DNA of 64,000 bases. It comes from Scandinavium sp036271055 (GTDB lineage Bacteria; Pseudomonadota; Gammaproteobacteria; Enterobacterales; Enterobacteriaceae). Below, one piece after another: positions 1-8,825 of the stretch. A program made the translations under genes and the position numbers. Below the pieces are notes generated by a model. It was not told the origin of the DNA and did not search any database. It saw nothing but the letters and a program-made list of their open reading frames with translations. The stretch is taken from positions 1-64,000 of the forward strand of contig NZ_DATBBJ010000059.1 in assembly GCF_036271055.1 (NCBI RefSeq). Direction: 5' to 3'. Numbering within the stretch: the first letter of the stretch is position 1; every line of letters starts with the position of its first letter.

Positions 1-129
1 AACGGGAAGAGCGCGAAGCTGATAATCGGGGCAATGATGCGCAAACTGGCGCAGGTGGCGTACGGCGTCCTGAAATCAGGACAGCCGTTCGATGCCACTC
101 TGCATATGGAAAATGCTTGCGTGGCATAA
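1..129 (+). CDS. IS110-family transposase, C-terminal end (cut by window edge)
   Basis: An open frame enters from the left edge and stops at TAA 127-129. It encodes 42 residues containing KLIIGAMMRKLAQVAYGVLK and SGQPFD. This Met-Arg-Lys-Leu...Ala-Tyr-Gly-Val-Leu-Lys-Ser-Gly pattern is typical of the extreme C-terminus of IS110/IS116/IS902 transposases (DEDD catalytic type). The catalytic part lies outside the window, so it cannot be judged intact or broken. A strong terminator follows 27 bp downstream. E. coli has efeUOB beyond putP, so this end of the locus differs. Family assignment is moderately sure. Confidence 0.6.
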   Translation, partial: NGKSAKLIIGAMMRKLAQVAYGVLKSGQPFDATLHMENACVA

Positions 130-155
130 CAGTATCTACAAAATCAAATCCGTAT

Positions 156-182
156 AACGGCGGGCATTCCCCGCCGTTTTTT
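156..182 (+). terminator. Rho-independent terminator after the transposase
   Basis: A perfect 9-bp stem (156-164 with 170-178), a 5-nt loop and a run of six T on the plus strand. It sits between the convergent transposase and DUF3574 genes. On the minus strand the T tail is poor, so it mainly serves the plus-strand gene. Confidence 0.8.
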
Positions 183-183
183 A

Positions 184-612
184 TTAAAACTGAACGCACA
201 CCGGCTGATCGACCCGCATCACCGATTCCTGCGCAAAGCGGGATTTATACACGCCCCGCAATGCTTCAATATTGCTTTCGCTCTGCGTATCTTTGCCGTG
301 GATCAGCATCAGCGCTTTGCTTTGCTCACGCGCGACTTTACCGTCGTTGCCGAGCCACTGCCCACGCGCATCAAATACCGTCAGGCCATCGCGAAAACGC
401 GGGGTAACGTCGTTATCAACAAACTGCTGCCACTCCTGCGGCGTGATGTCTTTCCCCGCCGGACGACTTAAACCGAAATACAGGGTGGTCTGCTGCATCT
501 GGTTATCGGCTTTGCAGCTTTGCGTGTCTGCGGTGGTTTTTTGCGATGTAGCTGTACAACCGCTCAGCGCGAACGCCAAAGCGATGGCGGCATACCCCAT
601 TTTTATATTCAT
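184..612 (-). CDS. DUF3574 family lipoprotein
   Basis: A 142-residue predicted lipoprotein. The N-terminus is a short hydrophobic segment ending in the lipobox LSGC, with the acylated cysteine at residue 19. Residues 40-142 match the DUF3574 pattern (TTLYFGLSRP..., then a TVFDARGQW block and a conserved Lys-rich middle). Such proteins are found in many proteobacteria and have no established function. A Ser follows the lipid cysteine region and no Asp is seen at +2, so outer-membrane sorting is likely. GAGG lies about 10 nt before the ATG at 612. It is transcribed in the same direction as putP, but the putP terminator lies between them, so it is probably a separate unit. Confidence 0.75.
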   Translation of the reverse strand: MNIKMGYAAIALAFALSGCTATSQKTTADTQSCKADNQMQQTTLYFGLSRPAGKDITPQEWQQFVDNDVTPRFRDGLTVFDARGQWLGNDGKVAREQSKALMLIHGKDTQSESNIEALRGVYKSRFAQESVMRVDQPVCVQF

Positions 613-675
613 TGCCTGCTATCCTCATTGTTTTTTTGCCGGAAGATATCAGCGCATTTTCAGGCGATTAGCAAG

Positions 676-698
676 AAAAAAGCCCGCATAAGCGGGCT
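676..698 (-). terminator. putP terminator
   Basis: A 7-bp GC-rich stem (681-687 with 692-698), a 4-nt loop, then TTTTTT on the minus strand, 23 bp past the putP stop codon. Confidence 0.85.
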
Positions 699-720
699 AG
701 TGTTCATCAGACGATAAGGC

Positions 721-2229
721 TTATTCAACCTGCAAGCTGGACGGCGGCGCGGAGTGATAATGCGCATCCGCTTCGGCAAAGCGTTTCTGCATCGAAGCAG
801 AAGGCGCTTTACCCAGCAGGCTGAACGCGACAATCCCGATACTGCCGAAAATGAAGCCTGGGATGATTTCATACAGACCCAGCCAGCCAAACTGTTTCCA
901 GACGATAACGGTCACAGCACCGATAACCATGCCTGCCAGCGCGCCGTTGCGGGTCATGCGTGACCACAGCACCGAGAACAGCACCACTGGGCCAAACGCA
1001 GCACCGAAACCGGCCCACGCGTAGCTTACCAGTCCTAGCACACGGTTTTCCGGGTTCGAAGCCAGCGCAATCGCGACTAAGGCCACCACCAGCACCATGC
1101 AACGACCCACCCATACCAGCTCTTTCTGGCTCGCGCCTTTACGCAGGAAGGCTTTGTACAAGTCTTCGGTAATAGCGCTGGAGCACACCAGCAACTGGCA
1201 GCTCAGCGTAGACATCACAGCCGCCAGAATCGCCGACAGCAGAATGCCTGCTACCCACGGGTTAAACAGAATTTGCGCCAGTTCGATAAACACGCGCTCT
1301 GAGTTCTGATTCACCGCACCGGCCAGATCGGCGTGAGTATTGAAGAAAGCGATACCGAAGAAGCCCACCGCGACCGCACCCGCCAGACACAGGATCATCC
1401 AGGTCATGCCGATACGGCGCGCCTTAACGATGCTGTGATGGGAATCTGCCGCCATGAAACGCGCCAGAATGTGTGGCTGACCAAAGTAGCCCAGCCCCCA
1501 GCCCATCAGCGAGATAATCGCCACAAAGTTCAGCCCTTTGAGCATGTCGATGTTTTCAATGCTCTTTTGCTTGATGACTTCCAGCGAATCGCCAAAGCCG
1601 CCGACGGTGATAATCACAATCACCGGGGTCAGGATCAGGGCGAAAATCATTAGGCTCGCCTGCACGGTGTCGGTCCAGCTTACAGCCAGGAAGCCACCAA
1701 TAAAGGTGTAGATAATGGTTGCAGCAGCACCCGCCCACAGTGCGGTTTCATAGCTCATGCCGAAAGTGCTTTCGAACAGACGCGCCCCCGCCACAATGCC
1801 GGATGCACAATAGATAGTGAAGAACAGCAGAATAACCAGCGCGGAAATAATACGCAGCACGCGGCTGTTATCCTCAAAACGGCCAGTGAAGTAATCCGGC
1901 AGAGTCAGTGCGTTATTGTTCACTTCGGTGTGCACACGCAGACGCCCGGCCACCAGTTTCCAGTTAATCCATGCCCCGACGCACAGGCCGATAGCAATCC
2001 AGCTTTCAGAGATACCGGAAATAAAAATGGCGCCCGGCAGCCCCATCAGCAGCCAGCCGCTCATGTCGGATGCGCCCGCTGACAGCGCGGTCACGAATGG
2101 CCCAAGGCTGCGACCACCCAAAATATAGTCGTCAAAGTTTTTGGTGTTTCGCCAGGCAATAAACCCAATCAGGATCATCCCCAGGATGTAAATACAAAAC
2201 GTCACCATCATCGGTGTGCTGATAGCCAT
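721..2229 (-). CDS. putP: Sodium/proline symporter PutP
   Basis: 502 residues, the same length as E. coli PutP and very similar throughout (for example DDYILGGRSLGPFVTALSAG and GFLAVSWTDTVQASLMIFAL). It is a solute:sodium symporter family inner-membrane protein with about 13 transmembrane helices that imports proline with Na+ to feed PutA. The start is set at the ATG at 2229, giving MAISTP as in E. coli; a TTG codon just upstream would add only one residue. It is divergent from putA across a shared control region. Expected regulation is repression by PutA in the absence of proline. Confidence 0.97.
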   Translation of the reverse strand: MAISTPMMVTFCIYILGMILIGFIAWRNTKNFDDYILGGRSLGPFVTALSAGASDMSGWLLMGLPGAIFISGISESWIAIGLCVGAWINWKLVAGRLRVHTEVNNNALTLPDYFTGRFEDNSRVLRIISALVILLFFTIYCASGIVAGARLFESTFGMSYETALWAGAAATIIYTFIGGFLAVSWTDTVQASLMIFALILTPVIVIITVGGFGDSLEVIKQKSIENIDMLKGLNFVAIISLMGWGLGYFGQPHILARFMAADSHHSIVKARRIGMTWMILCLAGAVAVGFFGIAFFNTHADLAGAVNQNSERVFIELAQILFNPWVAGILLSAILAAVMSTLSCQLLVCSSAITEDLYKAFLRKGASQKELVWVGRCMVLVVALVAIALASNPENRVLGLVSYAWAGFGAAFGPVVLFSVLWSRMTRNGALAGMVIGAVTVIVWKQFGWLGLYEIIPGFIFGSIGIVAFSLLGKAPSASMQKRFAEADAHYHSAPPSSLQVE

Positions 2230-2688
2230 CAATAATTCTCCATAAATTCCCCGTCCTGTTTCGAGCCGCAGGTGCGTGAGCTCCGCTCGAATTATTTCGG
2301 GGTAAAACGCTTTTTTATCCCTGATTCCGGAACGTAGAACCAGATTAATTGTTACGGGCGGAGCGTATCCTGCCGTAAGCGGAATTTATTCACAAACGAT
2401 TTAACACTGCATTTACAGATAAAACATCCCATCAACACGATCAATTTCTTATAGGTTGCACTCGCTCACGCTTTAGTCGGTTGCACCTTTAAAAAATGTT
2501 AAGCGCCGCATGAAACTGGCACATTCAGCATATTTCTCGCGTCTTTTTTGCGGTTACGTCCTTTTAACAAGCCATTGCTTTTTCTGATTGCTGGCGAGGT
2601 CACACTTAACACGGTTGCACAAAGTTGCAACATGGTAGATATTTCTGTGCAACTAAAGTAGCAGTAACAGAACAACAGGAGTTCCTGC
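2230..2688. promoter_or_regulatory. putP-putA divergent control region with PutA operator motifs
   Basis: A 459-bp gene-free region between divergent putP and putA. The hexamer GTTGCA, the core of known PutA operators in E. coli and Salmonella, occurs on the plus strand at 2455-2460, 2480-2485, 2614-2619 and 2624-2629. In reverse orientation it occurs at 2626-2631 and 2648-2653. The cluster just ahead of putA (2614-2653) and the pair at 2455-2485 fit repression of both promoters by the PutA ribbon-helix-helix domain. Individual promoter hexamers were not assigned. Confidence 0.75.
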
Positions 2689-5600
2689 ATGGGCAGCACA
2701 ACCATGGGCGTAAAACTTGACGACGCCACGCGCGAACGCATTAAAAGCGCAGCGACCCGCATTGACCGTACGCCGCACTGGCTGATTAAACAGGCCATTT
2801 TCAATTATCTGGAAAAACTGGAAAACGACGAAGCGTTGCCAGAATTGCCTGCCCTGCTTTCCGGCGCGGCGAATGAAAGCGATGAAGGCGTTATTCAGGC
2901 TGAAGAGTCGCACCAGCCGTTCCTCGATTTTGCCGAGCAGATCCTGCCGCAGTCGGTCAGCCGTTCGGCGATCACCGCCGCCTGGCGCCGTGCCGAAACC
3001 GACGCCGTGCCAATGCTGCTGGAACAAGCGCGTCTGCCGCAAAATATCGCTGAGCAGGCACACAAACTGGCGTATCAACTGGCGGAAAAACTGCGTAATC
3101 AGAAGACCGCCAGCGGTCGCGCGGGCATGGTACAGAGTCTGTTGCAGGAGTTTTCCCTCTCTTCGCAGGAAGGCGTGGCGCTGATGTGCCTGGCGGAAGC
3201 GCTGCTGCGTATTCCGGACAAAGCCACTCGCGATGCGCTGATCCGCGACAAAATCAGCAACGGTAACTGGCAGTCGCACATTGGCCGCAGCCCGTCACTG
3301 TTCGTTAACGCCGCCACCTGGGGCCTGCTGTTCACCGGTAAACTGGTATCAACGCACAACGAAACCAGCCTGTCGCGTTCCCTGAACCGTATTATCGGCA
3401 AGAGCGGTGAACCCTTGATCCGCAAAGGCGTGGACATGGCGATGCGCCTGATGGGCGAGCAGTTCGTCACTGGCGAAACCATCTCTGAAGCGCTGGCAAA
3501 CGCCCGTAAGCATGAAGATAAAGGGTTCCGCTACTCCTACGACATGCTCGGCGAAGCAGCGCTGACCGCCGCCGATGCACAGGCGTACATGGTTTCTTAC
3601 CAGCAGGCGATCCACTCGATTGGTAAAGCCTCGAACGGGCGCGGCATTTATGAAGGCCCGGGGATTTCGATCAAACTGTCGGCGCTGCATCCGCGCTACA
3701 GCCGCGCGCAGTACGACCGCGTGATGGACGAATTGTATCCGCGACTGAAATCGCTGACGTTGTTAGCGCGCCAGTACGACATTGGCATCAACATCGACGC
3801 AGAAGAAGCCGATCGTCTGGAAATCTCCCTCGATCTGCTGGAAAAACTGTGCTTCGAGCCAGAGCTCGCCGGCTGGAACGGCATCGGTTTTGTCATTCAG
3901 GCTTATATGAAGCGCTGTCCGTTTGTGATCGATTACCTGACCGACCTCGCCAGCCGTAGCCGTCGTCGTCTGATGATCCGTCTGGTAAAAGGCGCGTATT
4001 GGGACAGCGAAATCAAACGCGCGCAGACCGAAGGGCTCGAGGGCTATCCGGTTTATACCCGCAAGGTTTATACCGATGTGTCTTACCTCGCCTGTGCGAA
4101 AAAACTGCTGGCCGTGCCGAATCTGATTTATCCGCAGTTCGCTACGCACAACGCCCACACTTTAGCGGCCATTTATCAACTGGCAGGTCAGAACTACTAT
4201 CCGGGCCAGTATGAATTCCAGTGCCTGCACGGCATGGGTGAACCGCTGTATGAACAAGTGGTGGGCAAAATTGCCGACGGTAAACTGAACCGCCCGTGCC
4301 GTATTTATGCGCCGGTCGGCACCCATGAAACGCTGCTGGCGTATCTGGTGCGTCGTCTGCTGGAAAACGGGGCCAACACCTCCTTCGTTAACCGTATCGC
4401 GGACAGCACATTGCCGCTGGATGAACTGGTTGCCGATCCGGTCACCGCCGTTGAAAAACTGGCACAGCAGGAAGGGCTGGTCGGGCTGCCGCATCCGAAG
4501 ATCCCACTGCCGCGCGCACTGTACGGTGAAGGCCGTGACAACTCGTCCGGGCTGGATCTCGCTAACGAACACCGCCTGGCGTCGCTCTCCTCTTCCCTGC
4601 TCAACAGCGCACTGCAAAAGTGGCGCGCATTGCCAATGCTGGAAAACGCGGTTGAAGATGGCGATATGCAGCCAGTGATTAACCCGGCTGAGCCAAAAGA
4701 TATTGTCGGCTATACGCGTGATGCATCAGAGCGTGAAGTGGAGCAAGCGCTGACCAGCGCGGTCAACAGTGCGCCAATCTGGTTCGCGACACCGCCGCAG
4801 GAACGTGCCGCCATCCTCGAACGCGCCGCCATTTTGATGGAAGGCCAGATGCAGCAACTGATGGGGATTCTGGTGCGCGAAGCCGGAAAAACCTTCAGCA
4901 ACGCCATTGCCGAAGTGCGTGAAGCGGTCGATTTCCTGCATTACTACGCCGGACAAGTCCGTGATGATTTCGACAACGAAACCCATCGCCCACTCGGCCC
5001 GGTGGTCTGTATCAGCCCGTGGAACTTCCCGCTGGCTATCTTTACCGGACAAATTGCCGCCGCCCTTGCCGCAGGCAACAGCGTGCTGGCAAAACCGGCA
5101 GAGCAAACGCCGTTAATCGCCGCGCAAGGTATTGCCATTCTGCTGGAAGCCGGTGTGCCGCCTGGCGTGGTGCAACTGCTGCCGGGTCGCGGTGAAACCG
5201 TTGGTGCGCAACTGACCTCCGATAACCGTGTGCGTGGCGTGATGTTTACCGGTTCAACCGAAGTGGCGACGCTGCTGCAACGCAATATCGCCAGCCGCCT
5301 CGATCCGCAGGGCCGTCCGACACCGCTTATCGCCGAAACGGGCGGAATGAACGCGATGATCGTCGACTCTTCCGCGCTGACCGAACAGGTTGTCGTTGAC
5401 GTGCTGGCATCCGCTTTCGACAGCGCCGGGCAACGCTGCTCCGCCCTGCGCGTGCTTTGTTTGCAAGATGACATTGCCGACCACACGCTGACGATGCTGA
5501 AAGGTGCGATGGCAGAGTGCCGTATGGGCAACCCTGGTCGTATGTCTACGGACATCGGTCCGGTGATCGATGCCGAAGCCAAAGGCAATATTGAGCGTCA

Positions 5601-6651
5601 TATTCAAACGCTGCGCGCCAAAGGTCGTGCGGTGTTCCAGGCCGCGCGTGAAAACAGCGATGACCGCCGCGAGTGGGCCAGCGGCACCTTCGTGCCACCG
5701 ACGCTTATAGAGCTTGAAAGTTTTGATGAGCTGCAAAAAGAAGTGTTCGGCCCGGTACTGCACGTCGTGCGCTACAACCGCAACGAACTGGAAAGTCTGG
5801 TCGAGCAAATCAACGCTTCCGGCTACGGTCTGACGCTCGGCGTTCATACCCGTATCGACGAAACCATCGCTAAAGTGACCGGCAGCGCGAACGTTGGCAA
5901 CCTGTACGTGAACCGCAATATGGTTGGCGCAGTGGTTGGCGTGCAGCCGTTTGGTGGCGAAGGGTTGTCCGGAACCGGTCCGAAAGCCGGTGGCCCGATG
6001 TATCTGTATCGCCTGCTTTGCAGCCGTCCAGACGATGCGCTGTTGACTACGCTGAACCGTCAGGATGCGGAACGACCTGTAGATGCACAGATGAAAACGC
6101 TGCTGGAACAACCGCTGGTTGCGCTGAATGAATGGGCTTCCAACCGCCCCGCATTGCAAACGCTGTGCCGCCGTTATGGCGAGCTGGCTCAGGCCGGAAC
6201 GCAGCGTCTGCTTCCGGGGCCAACTGGCGAGCGCAACACCTGGACGCTGATGCCACGCGAACGCGTGTTGTGTCTGGCCGATAACGAAGAAGACGCGCTG
6301 ACGCAGCTCACAGCCGTTACAGCGGTCGGGAGCGAAGTGTTGTGGCCGGATGAAACGCTGCATCACACCCTCGCAAAACAGTTGCCGAAAGCCGTCAGCG
6401 ACCGTATTCGCTTCGCTAAGTGTGAACAGATTGCAGGAGAAGATTTCGACGCGGTGATTTACCACGGTGATTCCGATCAGTTGCGCGAGCTTTGCCAGCA
6501 GGTGGCAGCCCGCGACGGCGCGATTATCTCGGTGCAAGGCTTCGCCCGAGGTGAAACCAATCTGTTGCTGGAACGGTTGTACGTTGAACGTTCGCTGAGC
6601 GTGAACACCGCCGCAGCGGGAGGCAACGCCAGCCTGATGACAATCGGCTAA
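2689..6651 (+). CDS. putA: Trifunctional proline utilization protein PutA
   Basis: 1320 residues, equal to E. coli PutA. Residues 1-50 form the ribbon-helix-helix operator-binding domain (starting MGSTTMGVKLDDATRERIKS). Next comes the FAD proline dehydrogenase barrel (about 260-610, with GNGIGFVIQAY and the RRLMIRLVKGAYWD block). The NAD-dependent glutamate-semialdehyde dehydrogenase (about 650-1120) has its catalytic cysteine at residue 917 (codon 5437-5439, SAGQRCSALR). It oxidises proline to glutamate at the inner membrane and represses putP and putA when proline is absent. The start ATG follows ACAGGA at 2675-2680. A terminator lies 16 bp after the stop. Confidence 0.98.
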   Translation: MGSTTMGVKLDDATRERIKSAATRIDRTPHWLIKQAIFNYLEKLENDEALPELPALLSGAANESDEGVIQAEESHQPFLDFAEQILPQSVSRSAITAAWRRAETDAVPMLLEQARLPQNIAEQAHKLAYQLAEKLRNQKTASGRAGMVQSLLQEFSLSSQEGVALMCLAEALLRIPDKATRDALIRDKISNGNWQSHIGRSPSLFVNAATWGLLFTGKLVSTHNETSLSRSLNRIIGKSGEPLIRKGVDMAMRLMGEQFVTGETISEALANARKHEDKGFRYSYDMLGEAALTAADAQAYMVSYQQAIHSIGKASNGRGIYEGPGISIKLSALHPRYSRAQYDRVMDELYPRLKSLTLLARQYDIGINIDAEEADRLEISLDLLEKLCFEPELAGWNGIGFVIQAYMKRCPFVIDYLTDLASRSRRRLMIRLVKGAYWDSEIKRAQTEGLEGYPVYTRKVYTDVSYLACAKKLLAVPNLIYPQFATHNAHTLAAIYQLAGQNYYPGQYEFQCLHGMGEPLYEQVVGKIADGKLNRPCRIYAPVGTHETLLAYLVRRLLENGANTSFVNRIADSTLPLDELVADPVTAVEKLAQQEGLVGLPHPKIPLPRALYGEGRDNSSGLDLANEHRLASLSSSLLNSALQKWRALPMLENAVEDGDMQPVINPAEPKDIVGYTRDASEREVEQALTSAVNSAPIWFATPPQERAAILERAAILMEGQMQQLMGILVREAGKTFSNAIAEVREAVDFLHYYAGQVRDDFDNETHRPLGPVVCISPWNFPLAIFTGQIAAALAAGNSVLAKPAEQTPLIAAQGIAILLEAGVPPGVVQLLPGRGETVGAQLTSDNRVRGVMFTGSTEVATLLQRNIASRLDPQGRPTPLIAETGGMNAMIVDSSALTEQVVVDVLASAFDSAGQRCSALRVLCLQDDIADHTLTMLKGAMAECRMGNPGRMSTDIGPVIDAEAKGNIERHIQTLRAKGRAVFQAARENSDDRREWASGTFVPPTLIELESFDELQKEVFGPVLHVVRYNRNELESLVEQINASGYGLTLGVHTRIDETIAKVTGSANVGNLYVNRNMVGAVVGVQPFGGEGLSGTGPKAGGPMYLYRLLCSRPDDALLTTLNRQDAERPVDAQMKTLLEQPLVALNEWASNRPALQTLCRRYGELAQAGTQRLLPGPTGERNTWTLMPRERVLCLADNEEDALTQLTAVTAVGSEVLWPDETLHHTLAKQLPKAVSDRIRFAKCEQIAGEDFDAVIYHGDSDQLRELCQQVAARDGAIISVQGFARGETNLLLERLYVERSLSVNTAAAGGNASLMTIG

Positions 6652-6666
6652 GGCTGTGGTAATTAA

Positions 6667-6690
6667 GGCTCCGGAAACGGGGCCTTTTTT
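6667..6690 (+). terminator. putA terminator
   Basis: Stem GGCTCC/GGGGCC (6667-6672 with 6679-6684, one G-U pair), a 6-nt loop, then a run of six T. It lies between putA and the LprI-like gene. Confidence 0.8.
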
Positions 6691-6704
6691 ATTTGGAGAA
6701 CATC

Positions 6705-7100
6705 ATGAAATTGAGCATTCTTGCCGCGATGACGCTGCTCGTCAGCGCTAACGCATTGGCAGATGACTGTGGCAACGCCAGCAATCAGATGGAAATGAAT
6801 ACCTGCGCTGCGAAGCAGTTGAAAGAGGCTGATACGAAGCTGAATGAGACTTACGGCACGGCCATGAAACGCGCGCCGGAAGCGACGAAAACACTGCTAA
6901 AAACCGCCCAGCAAAAATGGATCGCCCTGCGGGATGCCGATTGCGCGCTGATCAGTTCCGGTACAGAAGGCGGCAGCATTCAACCGATGATCAACAGCCA
7001 GTGCCTGACGGACAAAACCGTGGAACGCACCGCGTGGCTTGAATCGCTACTTAATTGCGAAGAAGGCGACCTGAGCTGCCCGTTACCGCCCGCGCGTTAA
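6705..7100 (+). CDS. LprI-like (DUF1311) secreted small protein
   Basis: A 131-residue protein with a cleavable signal peptide (hydrophobic stretch ending ANALA, cut near residue 19). The mature part has the DUF1311 pattern: an N-terminal CGNASNQMEMNTCAAKQLKEAD segment type, KTAQQKWIALRDADC, and further cysteines suited to periplasmic disulfides. Some DUF1311 proteins (LprI) inhibit lysozyme; for this one the function is unproven. The start at ATG 6705 is chosen because GGAGA (6695-6699) lies at ideal spacing and the signal peptide begins MKLS. It starts inside the 3' side of the putA terminator region. It overlaps the convergent rutR by 4 bp. Confidence 0.75.
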   Translation: MKLSILAAMTLLVSANALADDCGNASNQMEMNTCAAKQLKEADTKLNETYGTAMKRAPEATKTLLKTAQQKWIALRDADCALISSGTEGGSIQPMINSQCLTDKTVERTAWLESLLNCEEGDLSCPLPPAR

Positions 7101-7735
7101 CGCAGACGGATCCCTTCGATAATCATCCGCTGCACGTTCTCCACCGTTTGCTGGAAGAACGTTTCATCGCGCAGCGTTTTGCCGGTCACCGCCTCCACCT
7201 GCGTGGAAAAATCCGCGTAATGTTGCGTGGCGGCCCAAATCATGAAGATCAGATGATGCGGGTCAATGGGCGCGAGTTTGCCCTCTTCCACCCAGCCTGA
7301 AATAATCGCCGATTTTTCTGCAACCAGCGGTTTTAAATCCCCCGTCAGTTCAGCCATCAACAATGGCGCACCCTGCAACATTTCCAGGCAGAACAACCGC
7401 GACGCTTCGGGATAATCACGTGATACCTCAAGCTTGAGGCGAATGTATTCCCCAATCGCCACCAACGGGGTGAATTCCTCACGAAACGCACGCAGTGGCG
7501 CGAGCCAGATATCGAGGATGTTGCGCATCACCGCCACATACAGCGCTTCTTTCGACGGGTAGTAATAAAGCAGATTGGTTTTCGACACGCCAGCCAGTTC
7601 CGCTACCTGCTCCAGTCGCGTGCCGTGAATGCCGTAATGTGAAAATGTATTTAACGCCGCCGTCAAAATCGCTTCTTTTTTGGCGCTCACCGCCAGGCTG
7701 CGCTTACCCGTTTTTTTCCCTGGAGTCTGTGTCAT
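7097..7735 (-). CDS. rutR: TetR-family pyrimidine regulator RutR
   Basis: 212 residues and clearly orthologous to E. coli RutR: the helix-turn-helix region (about 18-64, HGTRLEQVAELAGVSKTNLL) and the ligand domain (RLKLEVSRDYPEASRLFCLEM) are conserved. RutR is a TetR/AcrR repressor that responds to uracil or thymine and in E. coli controls the rut pyrimidine-degradation operon and other genes. In E. coli rutR is divergent from rutABCDEFG; here no rut gene is present, and a drug/metabolite exporter gene lies 10 bp upstream on the same strand, suggesting cotranscription. The stop codon overlaps the convergent LprI-like gene. Confidence 0.93.
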   Translation of the reverse strand: MTQTPGKKTGKRSLAVSAKKEAILTAALNTFSHYGIHGTRLEQVAELAGVSKTNLLYYYPSKEALYVAVMRNILDIWLAPLRAFREEFTPLVAIGEYIRLKLEVSRDYPEASRLFCLEMLQGAPLLMAELTGDLKPLVAEKSAIISGWVEEGKLAPIDPHHLIFMIWAATQHYADFSTQVEAVTGKTLRDETFFQQTVENVQRMIIEGIRLR

Positions 7736-7745
7736 CCGCCTCTCC

Positions 7746-8678
7746 TTATTCCTGCGCCGTGCATTTATTTTCTGACTCTTCTACCGTCAATGGGAGGACT
7801 TTTTTCTTTTTAAATTTCAATTCGCTGACTAATACGCCCGCCACAATAAACGCCGCGCCGAGTAATGCCAGCATTGGTAATTTTTCCCCGGCCATACGAC
7901 CAAAAATGCCCGCCCAAACGGGTTCACCGGTATAAATGACGGTCGCTCGGGTGGGCGACACGCTGCGCTGCGCCCAGTTCATCACCACCTGAATGATGGC
8001 GCTGAAAATCCCCAGCCCCAGCGCGACCACCAGCAAACCGGGTGAGAACGACGGCACCGATTCCCCGGCGGGGATCATCATGGTGAAGGCCACCAGCGAT
8101 GCCGTTGCTAACTGCACAACCGTCACCCGGCGCACATCAACTTTTCCGGCCCAGGCGCTGATCAGGATAATTTCGGCGGCAATTGCCAGGGCGCCCACTA
8201 GCGTAATTAACTCACCCGCGCCCAGTGCCAACACATTGCCATCTGGCCCGGCGAGTAAAATAAGGCCGATAAACGCTAACGCAATCCCGACGCAGGACAT
8301 CAACCCCGGTATTCGTCCCAGGCACAGCCACTGTAATAGCGGCACCAACGGCACGTACATGGCGGTAATAAAGGCTGATTTGCTGCTGGAAATGGACTGC
8401 AATCCCCACGTTTGCAAGCTGTAGCCGAAAGCGATAGCAATACCGATCGCCACACCCGCTTTCAGTTCCAGCAACGTTAAGCCACGCAGTGAACGCAACG
8501 ACAACAGCCCGACCGCTATCGCCGCTGTGGCAAAACGCAGGCCGACAAAAAAGAACGGATCGCTGAGCGTGACGGCATATTGTACGGCGAGAAACGTGCC
8601 GCCCCAGAACATGGTGATGACGATCAGGAGCGCTTCCTGAGGCTTGACAGAAAATTGATAGCGAGAAAGAAAGGACAT
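7746..8678 (-). CDS. EamA/DMT-superfamily exporter
   Basis: 310 residues with about ten transmembrane helices arranged as two EamA repeats (first about 15-145, second about 160-295). Recognisable blocks are MFWGGTFLAVQYAV at the start of repeat one and TGEPVWAGIFG near the end of repeat two. The basic C-terminal tail (KFKKKK) fits a cytoplasmic end. Members export small metabolites or amino acids; the substrate cannot be told from sequence. It lies 10 bp ahead of rutR in the same direction, so the two likely form an operon. The ATG at 8678 has only a weak GGCGGTG ribosome site. Confidence 0.85.
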   Translation of the reverse strand: MSFLSRYQFSVKPQEALLIVITMFWGGTFLAVQYAVTLSDPFFFVGLRFATAAIAVGLLSLRSLRGLTLLELKAGVAIGIAIAFGYSLQTWGLQSISSSKSAFITAMYVPLVPLLQWLCLGRIPGLMSCVGIALAFIGLILLAGPDGNVLALGAGELITLVGALAIAAEIILISAWAGKVDVRRVTVVQLATASLVAFTMMIPAGESVPSFSPGLLVVALGLGIFSAIIQVVMNWAQRSVSPTRATVIYTGEPVWAGIFGRMAGEKLPMLALLGAAFIVAGVLVSELKFKKKKVLPLTVEESENKCTAQE

Positions 8679-8746
8679 AGCACCGCCGGGATGACATTCA
8701 GCCCATCAGTGTGCAGATTCCGGCTAGTGCCTGCAACTGCCAGAAA

Positions 8747-8774
8747 CAAAAAAACCGCCGGGAAGGCCCGGCGG
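8747..8774 (-). terminator. ymdF terminator
   Basis: A perfect 8-bp GC stem (8755-8762 with 8767-8774), 4-nt loop, followed on the minus strand by TTTTTTTG. It lies between ymdF and the EamA gene, so the EamA-rutR pair needs its own promoter. Confidence 0.85.
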
Positions 8775-8825
8775 CGGGGTATGGTGATGTGGCTGCTTTC
8801 GTCACATCTTTACTGCGACAGCCCA

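Noticed and set aside
5254..6537. Long minus-strand frame inside putA (and similar long frames opposite ompA, rlmL, ssu and nas genes)
   Set aside because: Shadow frames caused by codon bias on the real strand; no ribosome sites and low-complexity or His/Gln-rich translation.
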